Origin: Euryarchaeota archaeon TMED117
GTDB taxonomy: Archaea > Thermoplasmatota > Poseidoniia > Poseidoniales > Poseidoniaceae
Assembly (NCBI GenBank): GCA_002171315.2
Contig: NHFS02000013.1
Coordinates: 1 to 64,000, forward strand
DNA length: 64,000 nt
Reading direction: 5' to 3'
Part shown: piece by piece, positions 17,971-28,800 of the stretch
Layout of the letters: each line of letters opens with the position of its first letter
Position numbering within the stretch: the first letter of the stretch is position 1
The notes under the pieces: model-generated
What the model saw: only the letters and a program-made list of their open reading frames with translations
Told to the model about the DNA's origin: nothing
The model's database searches: none
Translations under genes and position numbers: made by a program

Positions 17971-19007
17971 CCGTTGACCACCATCCGGCGAATATCAATC
18001 TCCAAAGAGAGTCCAACGTTTTGAGTTTCTACAGTAAATCCATCTATTCCGCTTGCCCTTTGATAGGGTGAGATGCCGATGAATTCATCAAGTGTACCTG
18101 AGGCTCGATTAAGTGTGTAATCGGTCAGCCAAATTTCATGATATTGGGGGTCTACGATTGAGTGCAATGTGTTTTTCACCATGACTCTCAAGTTGTATGC
18201 CTCTCCCGTAAAGAGTTGGATAGGTCCCATTGATTCAACTTTAAATCCAACATTTGGGCCATTGCCTAGGGATTCGCTGAGTTGAACATCTGTAAGGACA
18301 AGGGAAAGTCTTGTTGTGCCATCAACAAGGGTGTCAAGACGTAGACGTGGTGCTTTTTCTATTTCCCATGATGTGCTCGGATCTTTTGATATTCGTGCAT
18401 CATTAATCAAAACAATTTGATTGAGGCCACCATCAATGTTGGTGCTAATGCTCAATCCGGATAACACAAATCGAGCCCATCGGTGAACATGAGTGCCTCC
18501 TTCATTGTACATGTCCACTATCAAGTATGTTTCACTGGTTAAATTATGTTCAATTACAGTAGAATCAAACGTCGGTTCAACTGCGAACGATACCGAATTC
18601 GTAGGATTTGTGACCACAACTGATGTAACAGATTCATTCATTGAGATGTAGTGCAATGAACTGCTATTGATCTCTTCCACTTGGACCACTTCATACGGCG
18701 TTAAATCCGCTGCAAGCACCCATTCTTCCACAAGTTGTACTGGATTGATTGAAGAAGCTTGTAATGAGAGGGCTTGGCGAGTTCCTGTTCCATTTGGAGC
18801 ATCTCCCACAACGTCAAGTCGATCTTCAATACGATCGGCAATGTTGTTGGCACTGTTCCAATTCGTATTGTCTTGGAAGGCGACAAGATACGGATTTAGA
18901 AATACGAAAACACCTCCCATGATGCTAACAACCATTGCCAACATCATGATAACCCCGAGGATTTCGCTTACCCCATCATCCTCTTTATTTCGCTCTCGTC
19001 GCTGCAT
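17967..19007 (-). CDS. Archaeal type IV pilin-like protein, first gene of pilin operon
   Basis: 346 residues. The N terminus has a charged leader (RRERNKEDDG), then VSEILGVIMMLAMVVS and a continuing hydrophobic helix. This closely matches the archaeal pilin N-terminal domain (DUF1628/PilA type, consensus G-VS-x-x-x-GVI). Cleavage would fall after Gly12. The exterior domain has multiple strands and N-x-S/T sites (NGTGT, NSSSLH, NESVTS). A strong AGGGGGG lies a few bases upstream of the ATG. The gene leads a three-gene operon whose members overlap by 4 nt, consistent with a filament made of one or more major and minor subunits. Confidence 0.75.
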   Translation of the reverse strand: MQRRERNKEDDGVSEILGVIMMLAMVVSIMGGVFVFLNPYLVAFQDNTNWNSANNIADRIEDRLDVVGDAPNGTGTRQALSLQASSINPVQLVEEWVLAADLTPYEVVQVEEINSSSLHYISMNESVTSVVVTNPTNSVSFAVEPTFDSTVIEHNLTSETYLIVDMYNEGGTHVHRWARFVLSGLSISTNIDGGLNQIVLINDARISKDPSTSWEIEKAPRLRLDTLVDGTTRLSLVLTDVQLSESLGNGPNVGFKVESMGPIQLFTGEAYNLRVMVKNTLHSIVDPQYHEIWLTDYTLNRASGTLDEFIGISPYQRASGIDGFTVETQNVGLSLEIDIRRMVVNG

Positions 19008-19074
19008 CGTCGTCCCCCCTCTTGTGTCTTGAGCATCTCGCCTGCATTTAGGGATTGACCTGCTGTTTATTGAT

Positions 19075-19905
19075 TCATAGCAATTCTCTGGCTATTCTTT
19101 GGATTGCGTTTGTTGCAAATCCATCTCCGTCTCTACGGCCTATGAAGTGCGAAAAGTGAGGGCCGTCTTGGGTGGAGATGTTGATGTCACCTTCAAAGAT
19201 TTCATCTATTTCAAAAAGAACACTTGACTCTGCTAAGTGCGGTGCATTGTTCATTTCAGAAAGATGTGTTAGAGTAATGCTTCTGGTTTTATCTGTGCAT
19301 ACCTCTTTCAAGAATTGTCCTGTTTGTTTGTTGGACAAGTGACCTCCTCTCCCAGAGATTCGATCTTTCAGAGATCGGGGATAAGGGCCATTCATCAACC
19401 TGTTCGTATCGTAGTTCGCCTCCACTGCAATATGTTCACATCCATGAACATGGTCAACGAGTTCGTCAGTCCATGAACCAAGGTCTGTGATTATGGCTGT
19501 TCTTTCCCCTCCATGACTGGCTACAAATGCTACGTTTTCTGCTCCTGAATGTGGTACAGGTACTGGCAGCAATGATGTTCCTCGAGAGAACTGTAGCACA
19601 TCTAGAGATTCAAAATGGTGTGTTAATTCAGGAAGAAGACCCAATTCTTGGGTTGTTCGATGGTTGGCATAAATTGGAATGCCCCAACGCTTCTGCGCTA
19701 TCAGCGCACCTCCTCCATGGTCTCCATGATGATGAGTAATGACGATTGCTTCCAGATCCTTTGGACTCACGTCGAGAAGATTCAATCGTTTTTCTAACTG
19801 CACGCCGCTGAATCCCTGATCCACAAGGATGTGGGATGATTCAGTGCTGAGAAGTGTGGCGTTACCACGACTTCCAGTGCCAAGGTGCGTAATCGATAGC
19901 CCCAT
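19075..19905 (-). CDS. Metallo-beta-lactamase-fold hydrolase (YycJ/WalJ-like)
   Basis: 276 residues from the ATG at 19905, just before the first strand (LSITHLGTGSRGNATLL); longer starts at 19917 and 19947 are possible. The metal-binding motif THHHGDHGGG and later HVHGCEHIAVEANYD and GRGGHLSNKQ fit the MBL superfamily and resemble the YycJ subgroup, which contains nuclease-like single-domain members. It is cytoplasmic, with no signal peptide or helix. The substrate cannot be deduced; hydrolysis of a phosphodiester or thioester is typical for the fold. It lies between the pilin operon (same strand, downstream) and a divergent calcium-repeat gene. Confidence 0.8.
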   Translation of the reverse strand: MGLSITHLGTGSRGNATLLSTESSHILVDQGFSGVQLEKRLNLLDVSPKDLEAIVITHHHGDHGGGALIAQKRWGIPIYANHRTTQELGLLPELTHHFESLDVLQFSRGTSLLPVPVPHSGAENVAFVASHGGERTAIITDLGSWTDELVDHVHGCEHIAVEANYDTNRLMNGPYPRSLKDRISGRGGHLSNKQTGQFLKEVCTDKTRSITLTHLSEMNNAPHLAESSVLFEIDEIFEGDINISTQDGPHFSHFIGRRDGDGFATNAIQRIARELL

Positions 19906-20050
19906 CCCAATCAAGTTCATGGGGCAACAGACGGATATTGAATACACCGCATGATTCAGGTCAAAAGCATCGAATTCTGGGCTTCTAAAAGCGGTTCACT
20001 GTATGAACAACGCTCCATCATTCCTATAAGCATGGAGACAAGGACAAATC

Positions 20051-20080
20051 ATGCGGCGTTTGCCGCTTAGGTGTTTTTTT
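20051..20080 (+). promoter_or_regulatory. Leader hairpin followed by T7 tract at the start of the calcium-repeat gene
   Basis: GCGGC (20053-20057) and GCCGC (20062-20066) can pair around GTTT. Seven T residues follow at 20074-20080, running into the TTG start at 20079. The shape recalls an intrinsic terminator or attenuator. The same stretch contains ATG 20051, which is one base out of frame with the large gene and continues for about 43 codons. AGGTG (20069-20073) would be the binding site for the TTG. Removing one T would fuse ATG 20051 to the main frame. Confidence 0.4.
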
Positions 20081-23000
20081 GCGACGAAGTCAGACAACCT
20101 TGCTCTCCACTCTCGCAGTAATCGCTGGGCTCCTCTTCATGTCACAGTTTCCAACGATTTCTCCAGTTGCGAATATATATCCTGATGATACAACTGGTGA
20201 GGGACCTCCTACAACTGATACGGACGGAGATGGGATTCCCGATGTTCATGAGGCTATTTTTGAGGAGTGGGTGAACTTTAGCGCAGTCGATGGCCGACTC
20301 GTTTCGATGGAGGGTATGGATAAAGAAGACGCTTCAGATGCCAATTTCGATACCGATAGAGATGGTTTGAATAACACAGAAGAGTATTGTTGGCCGTATC
20401 CTGCTAATTGCAATGATCCAGGTTTTTCCAGAGGTTTGACAGGCTTATTGGATGAGAATGGTGATCGACAATATCTCGATCCCCGTATGTCAGACACTGA
20501 TGGTGATGGAATGCCTGATGGATTTGAAGCGGCTATGTGCGCTCGTGCCGGTGGATTCGATATTGTCACACTCAGATACATTTGCCCCTATTTTGACCCA
20601 CTGAATAACAGCGATATGACCGATGACCCTGACGATGATGGGTTTGATGTCAACAGAGATGGTTTCATCTCAATCGCAGAACAGTATACTTCTCCTGAAG
20701 AATATCGGTTTGGTTCGCCGGGTAATTTTACTACTGAACTTGATGGTCTGTGGTGTGCTGCCACTCTCCCTCAAGGCTCTGTAATTACACAATGGCCATT
20801 CATCAATACAGGCGTAAATGCGTCATTCCAGAACATACTTTCTGCGTGTACAACAAATGCAACATCATTCGTCGGAGAAGATCTTTGGCTTGGTACCGAC
20901 CCACTGCTTGAAGATTCAGATCGATACAGCTGGGATGGCTTCGCTATTCGCCCACTGTATCCCTCCTTTGGAGACGGTATGCCAGATGGCTGGGAAGTAC
21001 ACTTTGGATTGAATCCACTGAATCGTTCAAATGCTTTACTTGACATTGATGCGGATGGTTGGGATGTAAACCGAGATGGTGTTGTTTCAATTGATGTGAG
21101 TCGGACTGAAACAGCCTTGTCATTAGGAGAATCTCTGTCAAATCTTGAAGAATTTTACATCCATAACGATGAAGGCAATTCGGTAATGTCTGGTTTGAAA
21201 GAAATCCAGATTGGGTTAAATGATTCATCATACTACAGTTATCCACTCACGTTCAATGCTGTTGAAGGCAATATGGCAGTCATGCACCATGATGTTCGAA
21301 GTATTTTAGTTGAAGATTCATTCGCATACGTACTTACTCGCTATGGAATGACCGTGCTGGATTATGAACTCGGTGTAACTCAAGATTACTGGTTCCCTCA
21401 AGGGTTCACTGGCTATGAAGCAATCTTCGTTGAATCTGATAACGGACCTCATTCTGTTGCGATAGCAACTTCACACGGTATGCACGTTGCAGCAATTCAA
21501 GTTGATGGATTTTTGGAACCAATTAGTTCCTGGTCCTCAAGTGATCCTGTTCCGCTTTTCGCATTGACTCGACTTGCAATTGATGGATCATCGCAACAGA
21601 TTATTGCTCTTGGTTCGAATGGAGACGGTGCTGTTTACGAAGTAACAACCGGTGGATTGATTTCTCAAACCTTTGAACTAGGTCTTAATCTCAAAGCAAC
21701 ACTTTCCGAATCTCAAGTTACAGTCACAGAACTTGCTCATGGAAGTGTCCCAGGCGGTGGATTGGTGCTTTATGTCGGTACTGAACGGGGATTAATGACT
21801 CTTGAATCTGCCACTGGAAGAGATGAAGCAACACCTTCATGGAGATTTTTCTTTGACCCTAATCCCTCTCTTATTTCGAATCGTATCGATGACCTCAGAA
21901 CGCTAAACTTAGGGGCAAGCGGCAATCCTGCAGAAGTTCAAGCATTGCATCTTGATGGCCCCAACCAAGAAAATCCAACGGTTCTGTGGATTGGTACGCC
22001 ATCTGGTTTGCATCGTTTGAATTTAGAAATCAATGACATGACTTTTGGCGGGCTACTTGAACATCCCGGAGGCGATGCTGAAGAACTCTCGAAATCCAAC
22101 AACATTCATTCCATTCTCCCTACTGGAGATGAAATCATCATCGGTTCTTCCGCTGGTCTGTGGATTCTTGCAGGAAATCATCTGGACGTTTATGGTCTTC
22201 AATCGCAATCTGAATTACCCGGTGAACTTGCTGCTCTGAGCACGTTACAAAAGAACGGCAACACATACATTCTTGCAGGGGCTGCTCCTGGACAATTTGC
22301 AAATCTTGAACTAATCGATCCTGGAGCAAACGATTCAGATAGTGATGGAATCCCTGATGGGTGGGAAATTGCCTATGGATTAGATCCTACAGACCCGTGG
22401 GATGCATTATTGGATGGAGATGTTGACGGTCTTGATTTGAATCAGGATGGTTCTCTTGATAGATTGTGGACTAATTTGGAAGAGTACCGTTACATCGCAC
22501 GTTCTGATGATGGATATAATTCAACACTTCCTAATCAGAGTGATTCCGACTTGGATGGTCTTCTGGATGGTTCGGAATACTTCGGTTACTTCCTAGAAGA
22601 AACCAATTTCGATTGCTACTACAATCCTCAGTTAGTTTACCTCTGTGACGAGACACTTGGTGAACAAGCAAGAACGCTTTATTCAAGTTCAAACGCTCTT
22701 GATGTAGGTACAGATCCTACTGTAACAGACACCGATGGAGACGGCATGCCCGATGGTTGGGAAATTGAACATCGTCGTTGGATTGGTAATTCTTTCAATG
22801 GAGGCAATAATTGGTCTCTTGACCCAACTCGTGCGGAAGATGCAGGCTGGGATGCTGATCAGGATGGACTTGCCAATCTATGTGAGTATGAATGGTCATT
22901 GGTTCGACTCGCAGGACTTGCAGGTGATTTGTTCGAAGACTATGGCGAGAGCCCTGAATCTGCTGCAACCTGGTCGATACCTGATCCAAACCTCTACGAT

Positions 23001-25820
23001 TCAGATGGAGATACTCTCCCTGATGGATGGGAAGCAGATGGCCAATGCACTTGGTCTCCTCTACGCGTGGGAGTCAATCCAATGAATGGTTCAGACGCCT
23101 TTGAAAACCCAGATGGTGACGGCTATGATGTCAACAAGAATGGCGTACTAGAGCCAAGTGAAATGTTTGTTAATTATCTTGAATATCATATTTCTACAGA
23201 TCTATTCCTCAATAATCAGACGTTCTCAGGGATTGAATTACCGAATGGGTTTGAAACTGATTTATTCGATAATATTAGTGATTATGGACTTCCAGAAGCC
23301 ACTTTTGCAGAACGTGCAAGTGGTGCAATTCTAGCGACACAAATTTCTCTGGAAAAGGGATCTTGTGACCCGTTCAAAGCAGATACTGATGAGGATGGTA
23401 TGCCTGATGGATGGGAAATTTGGTTTGCTCGATGGAACATACTCGATGACGACTGGACACTTAATCCGATTCAACCAAGTGATCGTTGGCTTGATGCTGA
23501 CGATGATGGAATGACAAACTGGGAAGAGTACAATCTTATTGACTCAACAGACTCAGAAACGAATGCTAATCGCTCTTCACCACAGTGGTTTGTTACAACT
23601 CTTGGTTCAGCTTATGCATTCCAACAATGGCCTTCTGCTGCTACGACACAATCCTTTGGAGCATTCATAACCGAAGAACAGTACAACATTTCTGGACCTA
23701 CAGGAGATCCAAATAATGTCGATACAGATGGTGACGGTATTATCGATGGTTTAGAACTGCTTTTCACAGCATGGAATCTTTCCGCCTCGACTTGGACATT
23801 GAATCCTGTCGTAGCGGGAGACGGAACCTTTGACAGTGATAACGATGGTTTGGTTGATTTGCAAGAATTTGCTCTGGCTACCTCAAATCCAGAAAATGGA
23901 ATCTCTGCTCCAGTTGATGCACCTTTGTTACATGAAGATGGCGATGTTCAACAACCAACAAAGAAGGCTCAGAGAGTCTTCCAAATACTGATTTCTAAAG
24001 ATTCACGTGGTAAGCGACTCCTCGATGATTTCAACGCATGGCAATCCGGAGAACCTCCAAATGTATTCATCTCATTGCTGTTAGGTATGACCGATCCAAC
24101 CAACCCTGACACAGATGATGATGGAATGTATGACGGATTTGAGTATTGGTTTACTTCATGGGATCTAAATGAAAATCGTTGGGGTCTCAACCCGCTTATT
24201 GAAACAGATGTAAATCTTGATTCCGATGGTGATAGCTACGACTGTAATCGTGATGGTACCATTGATTTGGATGAACGTTTCTCGAATTTACGGGAATGGG
24301 AATCCCGTACATGGGGTAAATACCTCAATCGTAGCTCTGTGCCTGCCTCAGTTGGTATTGTCGATTTCGGCGAGGATGCGATGAACGCTTATGCCGAGGA
24401 ACAAGGGCTTTCCCTTTTGCAGGCTCGTCAATCTCTCATTGATGATTTCAAAGCGAAAGGTCCTGAGTCTGTGAGTCGAATGTCGACAATCAATTCCTAC
24501 AATGCAAATAACTTCAATCGAACTCTTCTCGGTGTTGCAGATCCAACGCACCCCGATTCAGATTCGGATGGTATCCCTGATGGTTGGGAATATTGCTATG
24601 CTCTTTATGGGATGGACAATCCTACGACCGCCAATCATTGGGCATCGAATCCATTGAATCCATGGGATGTCAACTATGATGGAGACTCTGATGGATGGTA
24701 TGGACGTACTGCTTTCGATGTTCCTGCAGTTCAAGGTAATTGGGACGCTCGAACATTTACTCCTACTTCGCAAGTTATCCAACCAGGTATTGGTGCCCTT
24801 CCATTTACTAATTGGATGGAATGGGACAATGAAACACGGCCAGACCTTAATGACAGTGACAAAGATTCAGAATCATATGTGACGACTGTCAGTAATGGAG
24901 TGGTTACAGAGCATTACAAAGATTTCAACCTAACAGACGGGCGTGAGGTTTTCAAATATGGTACTAATCCAATGGACAACGATACTGATGGTGACATGAT
25001 TCCTGATTGGTATGAGTATGCAAAGGCTTGGAACGAGACGAACGATAACTATTCTTCATATCTCAAAATACAGGTCATTTGGATTGATCCAGCTACTGGG
25101 GGGGCGTGTGATACCTCGACAAATTCCTGTTTACCACTCTCGCTTAATGCCGGTACCTTACAACGTCCAGAACTTGATTTCGCATGGTTTACCATGGATC
25201 CTCGCGATGCAGTCGATGCGAATTATGACCCTGATCAAGACGGAAATTGGGATTGTTCTGGTGCTGGATGTGTGTATGAACCATACACCAATTTCCAAGA
25301 ATATTTTGCTATTACAACTGAATCACTATCCAGTCCTAATGCAGTACGATTGTCTGGTTTGACATTTGAGGGGCAGGTTATCCAAGAAGGTTGGCAACTT
25401 CGATCACTATTGCTCGGTATTGGACAATGGGATGAAGGTGTGAAGAACTATCTGAAGATGGATAAAGCTCAAAGCAATGATTTCAGATATGCCTACCTCG
25501 TTGATGATAACGATGTAGAATTCCTTGTTCAAGACAGTACGAATCATGATATTCTCTGTGCAGGAAATATCACTGATGCTTGGGATATCTACTACACAGG
25601 TGCTCCAAATACAGCTCCTGTCCGGTCTGTTGGTGAACATGAACTCGGGTGGTATCTCTTGGATTACAATAGCGACCACGTTGCTGAAGGAACCGATCCT
25701 ACTAACTGGGATACAGATGGCGATTGGATGGTTGACTGGTTCGAAGTTAATGATGATGAACAGGACGGAAGTAGGGGTGAAAGTTCCCCAATTCGGTATG
25801 ATTCACGTCAAACAACATAG
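20079..25820 (+). CDS. Giant secreted protein with about 24 thrombospondin-3/EF-hand-like calcium-binding repeats
   Basis: 1,913 residues from TTG 20079; ATG 20051 would be the start if the T7 tract hides a one-base indel. The signal peptide is evident (LLSTLAVIAGLLFMSQFP). By eye I count about 24 Asp-rich loops of the type DTDGDGIPDGWE or DADQDGLANLCE. Many come in pairs: a DxDxDGxPDGWE loop, a LNPL linker, then a second loop. Such loops bind Ca2+ in thrombospondin type 3 and related bacterial repeats. Residues about 390-760 lack them and look like a beta-propeller (repeats such as IATSHGMHVAAIQ, YVGTERGLMTLES, WIGTPSGLHRLN). No C-terminal membrane helix is seen, so the protein is probably secreted or held by partners. 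An adhesive or structural surface role is inferred. Confidence 0.8.
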   Translation: MRRSQTTLLSTLAVIAGLLFMSQFPTISPVANIYPDDTTGEGPPTTDTDGDGIPDVHEAIFEEWVNFSAVDGRLVSMEGMDKEDASDANFDTDRDGLNNTEEYCWPYPANCNDPGFSRGLTGLLDENGDRQYLDPRMSDTDGDGMPDGFEAAMCARAGGFDIVTLRYICPYFDPLNNSDMTDDPDDDGFDVNRDGFISIAEQYTSPEEYRFGSPGNFTTELDGLWCAATLPQGSVITQWPFINTGVNASFQNILSACTTNATSFVGEDLWLGTDPLLEDSDRYSWDGFAIRPLYPSFGDGMPDGWEVHFGLNPLNRSNALLDIDADGWDVNRDGVVSIDVSRTETALSLGESLSNLEEFYIHNDEGNSVMSGLKEIQIGLNDSSYYSYPLTFNAVEGNMAVMHHDVRSILVEDSFAYVLTRYGMTVLDYELGVTQDYWFPQGFTGYEAIFVESDNGPHSVAIATSHGMHVAAIQVDGFLEPISSWSSSDPVPLFALTRLAIDGSSQQIIALGSNGDGAVYEVTTGGLISQTFELGLNLKATLSESQVTVTELAHGSVPGGGLVLYVGTERGLMTLESATGRDEATPSWRFFFDPNPSLISNRIDDLRTLNLGASGNPAEVQALHLDGPNQENPTVLWIGTPSGLHRLNLEINDMTFGGLLEHPGGDAEELSKSNNIHSILPTGDEIIIGSSAGLWILAGNHLDVYGLQSQSELPGELAALSTLQKNGNTYILAGAAPGQFANLELIDPGANDSDSDGIPDGWEIAYGLDPTDPWDALLDGDVDGLDLNQDGSLDRLWTNLEEYRYIARSDDGYNSTLPNQSDSDLDGLLDGSEYFGYFLEETNFDCYYNPQLVYLCDETLGEQARTLYSSSNALDVGTDPTVTDTDGDGMPDGWEIEHRRWIGNSFNGGNNWSLDPTRAEDAGWDADQDGLANLCEYEWSLVRLAGLAGDLFEDYGESPESAATWSIPDPNLYDSDGDTLPDGWEADGQCTWSPLRVGVNPMNGSDAFENPDGDGYDVNKNGVLEPSEMFVNYLEYHISTDLFLNNQTFSGIELPNGFETDLFDNISDYGLPEATFAERASGAILATQISLEKGSCDPFKADTDEDGMPDGWEIWFARWNILDDDWTLNPIQPSDRWLDADDDGMTNWEEYNLIDSTDSETNANRSSPQWFVTTLGSAYAFQQWPSAATTQSFGAFITEEQYNISGPTGDPNNVDTDGDGIIDGLELLFTAWNLSASTWTLNPVVAGDGTFDSDNDGLVDLQEFALATSNPENGISAPVDAPLLHEDGDVQQPTKKAQRVFQILISKDSRGKRLLDDFNAWQSGEPPNVFISLLLGMTDPTNPDTDDDGMYDGFEYWFTSWDLNENRWGLNPLIETDVNLDSDGDSYDCNRDGTIDLDERFSNLREWESRTWGKYLNRSSVPASVGIVDFGEDAMNAYAEEQGLSLLQARQSLIDDFKAKGPESVSRMSTINSYNANNFNRTLLGVADPTHPDSDSDGIPDGWEYCYALYGMDNPTTANHWASNPLNPWDVNYDGDSDGWYGRTAFDVPAVQGNWDARTFTPTSQVIQPGIGALPFTNWMEWDNETRPDLNDSDKDSESYVTTVSNGVVTEHYKDFNLTDGREVFKYGTNPMDNDTDGDMIPDWYEYAKAWNETNDNYSSYLKIQVIWIDPATGGACDTSTNSCLPLSLNAGTLQRPELDFAWFTMDPRDAVDANYDPDQDGNWDCSGAGCVYEPYTNFQEYFAITTESLSSPNAVRLSGLTFEGQVIQEGWQLRSLLLGIGQWDEGVKNYLKMDKAQSNDFRYAYLVDDNDVEFLVQDSTNHDILCAGNITDAWDIYYTGAPNTAPVRSVGEHELGWYLLDYNSDHVAEGTDPTNWDTDGDWMVDWFEVNDDEQDGSRGESSPIRYDSRQTT

Positions 25821-25869
25821 TGCCCTGTAATGGAACGCTTGATAATCTTTCAAGTGCTGCCTCTACACG

Positions 25870-28800
25870 ATGAGTGGTAACTTTGTCTCGAGGCGAACCC
25901 TGGCAGCCCTGCTACTTTCTCTCTTCATTGGCATGAGTATGTCTCCGTTGAGTGAACTCTGGATTGAAAATGCAGAGGCTGCAGAAGTAGCACGACATAC
26001 CTACGAGTTTAGTGATGGGACGACCGAATACATTGCACTCTATCAAGGTGGAAATGCAGACAGTGGTGCTAAAATTTCACTGCCAAAGGGGGCAGAAGTT
26101 ACAGATGTTCAAATGACATTATCAGGTGCATCTGCTACAGGTTGGTCTTCAATTCCAACAACAACTCGTGATCATTGGGTTGCCGGTGAAGCATCCAATA
26201 CGGATAACAAGAGTTCAGATTTGACTCTCGCTATGGCAAACGTTAGTCAGGCATTCAATGCACACAGTATCGATGAGGCAGTCAACCCTTCCAGCACAGC
26301 TTGGTTGGATAATGGAACTTACGCAGTTCGTCAACCCCATACCTCAAATTCAACCGATGCACTCTTTTCTCAACAGCGGAAATTGACACCTAATTCTTTG
26401 AATGCCCAAGGTCAAGGAGCAATCCTCCGTCATCATGATTGGTTGTACTTATCGACTTGGTCCTCCACTTCCTTCCACAATATAGTGCATCGCCTGTATC
26501 CAAACAATGGTACACGGGAAAGCATCATTACACTCGATCAAAATGGATGTACTTTGCCTTCAAAACATTCTTCCTCTTACTATGGACAATGGGGTTTCAG
26601 AGACTGGGTAGTAACTGATGATGAGCGTTTGTTCGCCGTACTATCTGGGTACAAATATTTCTACACTTCAACTGCAAACACAATGTATCATCGTGTTATT
26701 GAATTTGATATTTCAAACGAGAACGAATGGGTTTGTTTAAATTCATTCCAACCTCAAGGGAACGGAGATTATACCGGAATCACCTACGACCCTGTCGACG
26801 ATAAAATCTGGATTTTGCATAATCAAAATCGAAGGATACAATCCTATCAGTTGGATGACAGTGGAAATCTCGAGCGAGGAGATAAACACTTCACCTTCCA
26901 AACTTCATCATCCTCTATTTGGCAATGTGGTGTTAGTAATCAACAAGCACGTGGCTTAGAAATGAATGAAACACATTTCTTCATGCGATGTCAAGATGGA
27001 CAATATTACAACGACAGAGATCAACTGGAAGCTTGGGGCCGCTCGGGAACAGCAACCGCATTGATTCCAGAGAATTCAATCCGCAGTATTTCTTCTCTTG
27101 GTTATGGCCTCTTCTATGATGGTCAGCGTTTCCTTACAGTCGATTCAGGTTATTCAACATGGTCAAGCACACCATCTTATCATGAATTTGGAACAAGTTG
27201 GCAATACAAAACGACTCCAGCACCGGGTACTACGACATGGTTTGGTCCCGTTATCACTACTGCGGAAGATGTACTTTCAGTGAATATGGAAACTCTTTGG
27301 TCAGCTGCATCCATCGGTGATCGGGTTGATTATTGGGTATCTGCCGATAATGGTACGCACTGGGTTCAAGTCGAATCAAATACGACTGTTCATTTCCAAC
27401 ACCCTGGCACGGAACTCGTTTGGAAAGCAACACTGATTGGTTCTACTGCTGTTTCTTGGTGGGTTGATTTAGAGTACTCAACAGAATATGAGACGAGTGG
27501 GACATGGATTTCACCTGCGAAGCCTACGGGCACAAAGGTAGGTAAAGTTCGACCCCAATGGACTGCATTCCAAGATCCTTCTACTACGCTTACCGTTCAG
27601 GTTTCAAATGATGATGGAACCACGTGGCAACCCGCAGAGAATATGGTTGAAACCAGTTTCTCAACAGATGGAGCTGGTAATCTCCTACGTTATGCTGTTA
27701 CGATGACTACGACTGATCCTTACATTACGCCAGTACTGGATAGTTTGGAACTCTTCTATGAGGAAGGCTATCCAGATAAGCCCAAAATTGATGTTGGATA
27801 TGATGGAGTATATGATTGGAAGAGTATTCTTTTCCTAAATGAGTCTTCAATTAATGTCAATGATGATTCTGTTGTTGGGGAAGATGTTGAATTCCAGCCA
27901 ACACTTGTTGATGCCTTTAACGACTTTATTCCTGATAACGGTGATGGGTTTGTTGAAGTGCCGCTTGCAATTAAAGCACAGACCTCTGGTCGTGTAAAAA
28001 TCACCAACATTGATGTATCCTACAAGATGAATACTCACGCAATCAATGCAGTATTTGAGGGTGGAATGGCAGCTCCAGATGGTATTGCTCGAAACCTCAT
28101 CATCAAGGTTGCACATGGTGATGAAGTAAATTACGTGACTGAAGTCATTGCAGCACTCAATAATTCACATGGACAAAATCCTTCATTCAAGTGGCAACAA
28201 GGTGACACCTGTTCCACTCTTGATGATGCAGGTGGAATTGTATACTTCGATGTCTCGAATTGTTCATCTTCAATCGATAGCAATGATGTAAGAACCATTC
28301 GAATTCCAATAACTGTTGACTGGTCTTGGGATGATGAACAATCGACTGAGGCAATTCTTACAGTCAAAGATTCCTTTGGAACTGCTGTGAGTAATTGGGA
28401 TACTGAGAATATGGAACTTCGTGTTGAAAATGACATTCAACTGGATGGATTGCAAGTATTCGATGAAGATGGACGGCAGTTATTCACTCAAGATTGGGTT
28501 CGAGGAGGGCAAAATATTTCCTTCCTAGGAAAAATCCACTTTGAATCATCTCAACTCTCTCCTTTGGCAGGAGAGTTTGAATTGCGTGTCCTTGGACAAA
28601 ATGTAACATTCGATGGTGATCCAATAGGACAACCTATTGTTTTGGCTCAGGAAGCGAACCCGAGTTTTGGATCTTACAATCTCACCTTCGTATCACCGAT
28701 TGAATCCGCACCAGGCGGGATGATTTTCTACGTAGAAGCAATTAATCTTCCAAATGGTTCTGAATATTCAAATCCAGGATACAATACAATTCGTTTGATT

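Noticed and set aside
20053..20080. Hairpin plus T-run as an ordinary terminator of the upstream gene
   Set aside because: The gene to the left is on the minus strand and transcribed away, so no plus-strand transcript needs to end here. The site was kept only as a possible leader element.
22320..24600. CRISPR-like repeated sequence (recurring gatggtgatggaat... segments)
   Set aside because: The repeats are in frame, diverged, irregularly spaced and encode DxDxDG calcium loops.
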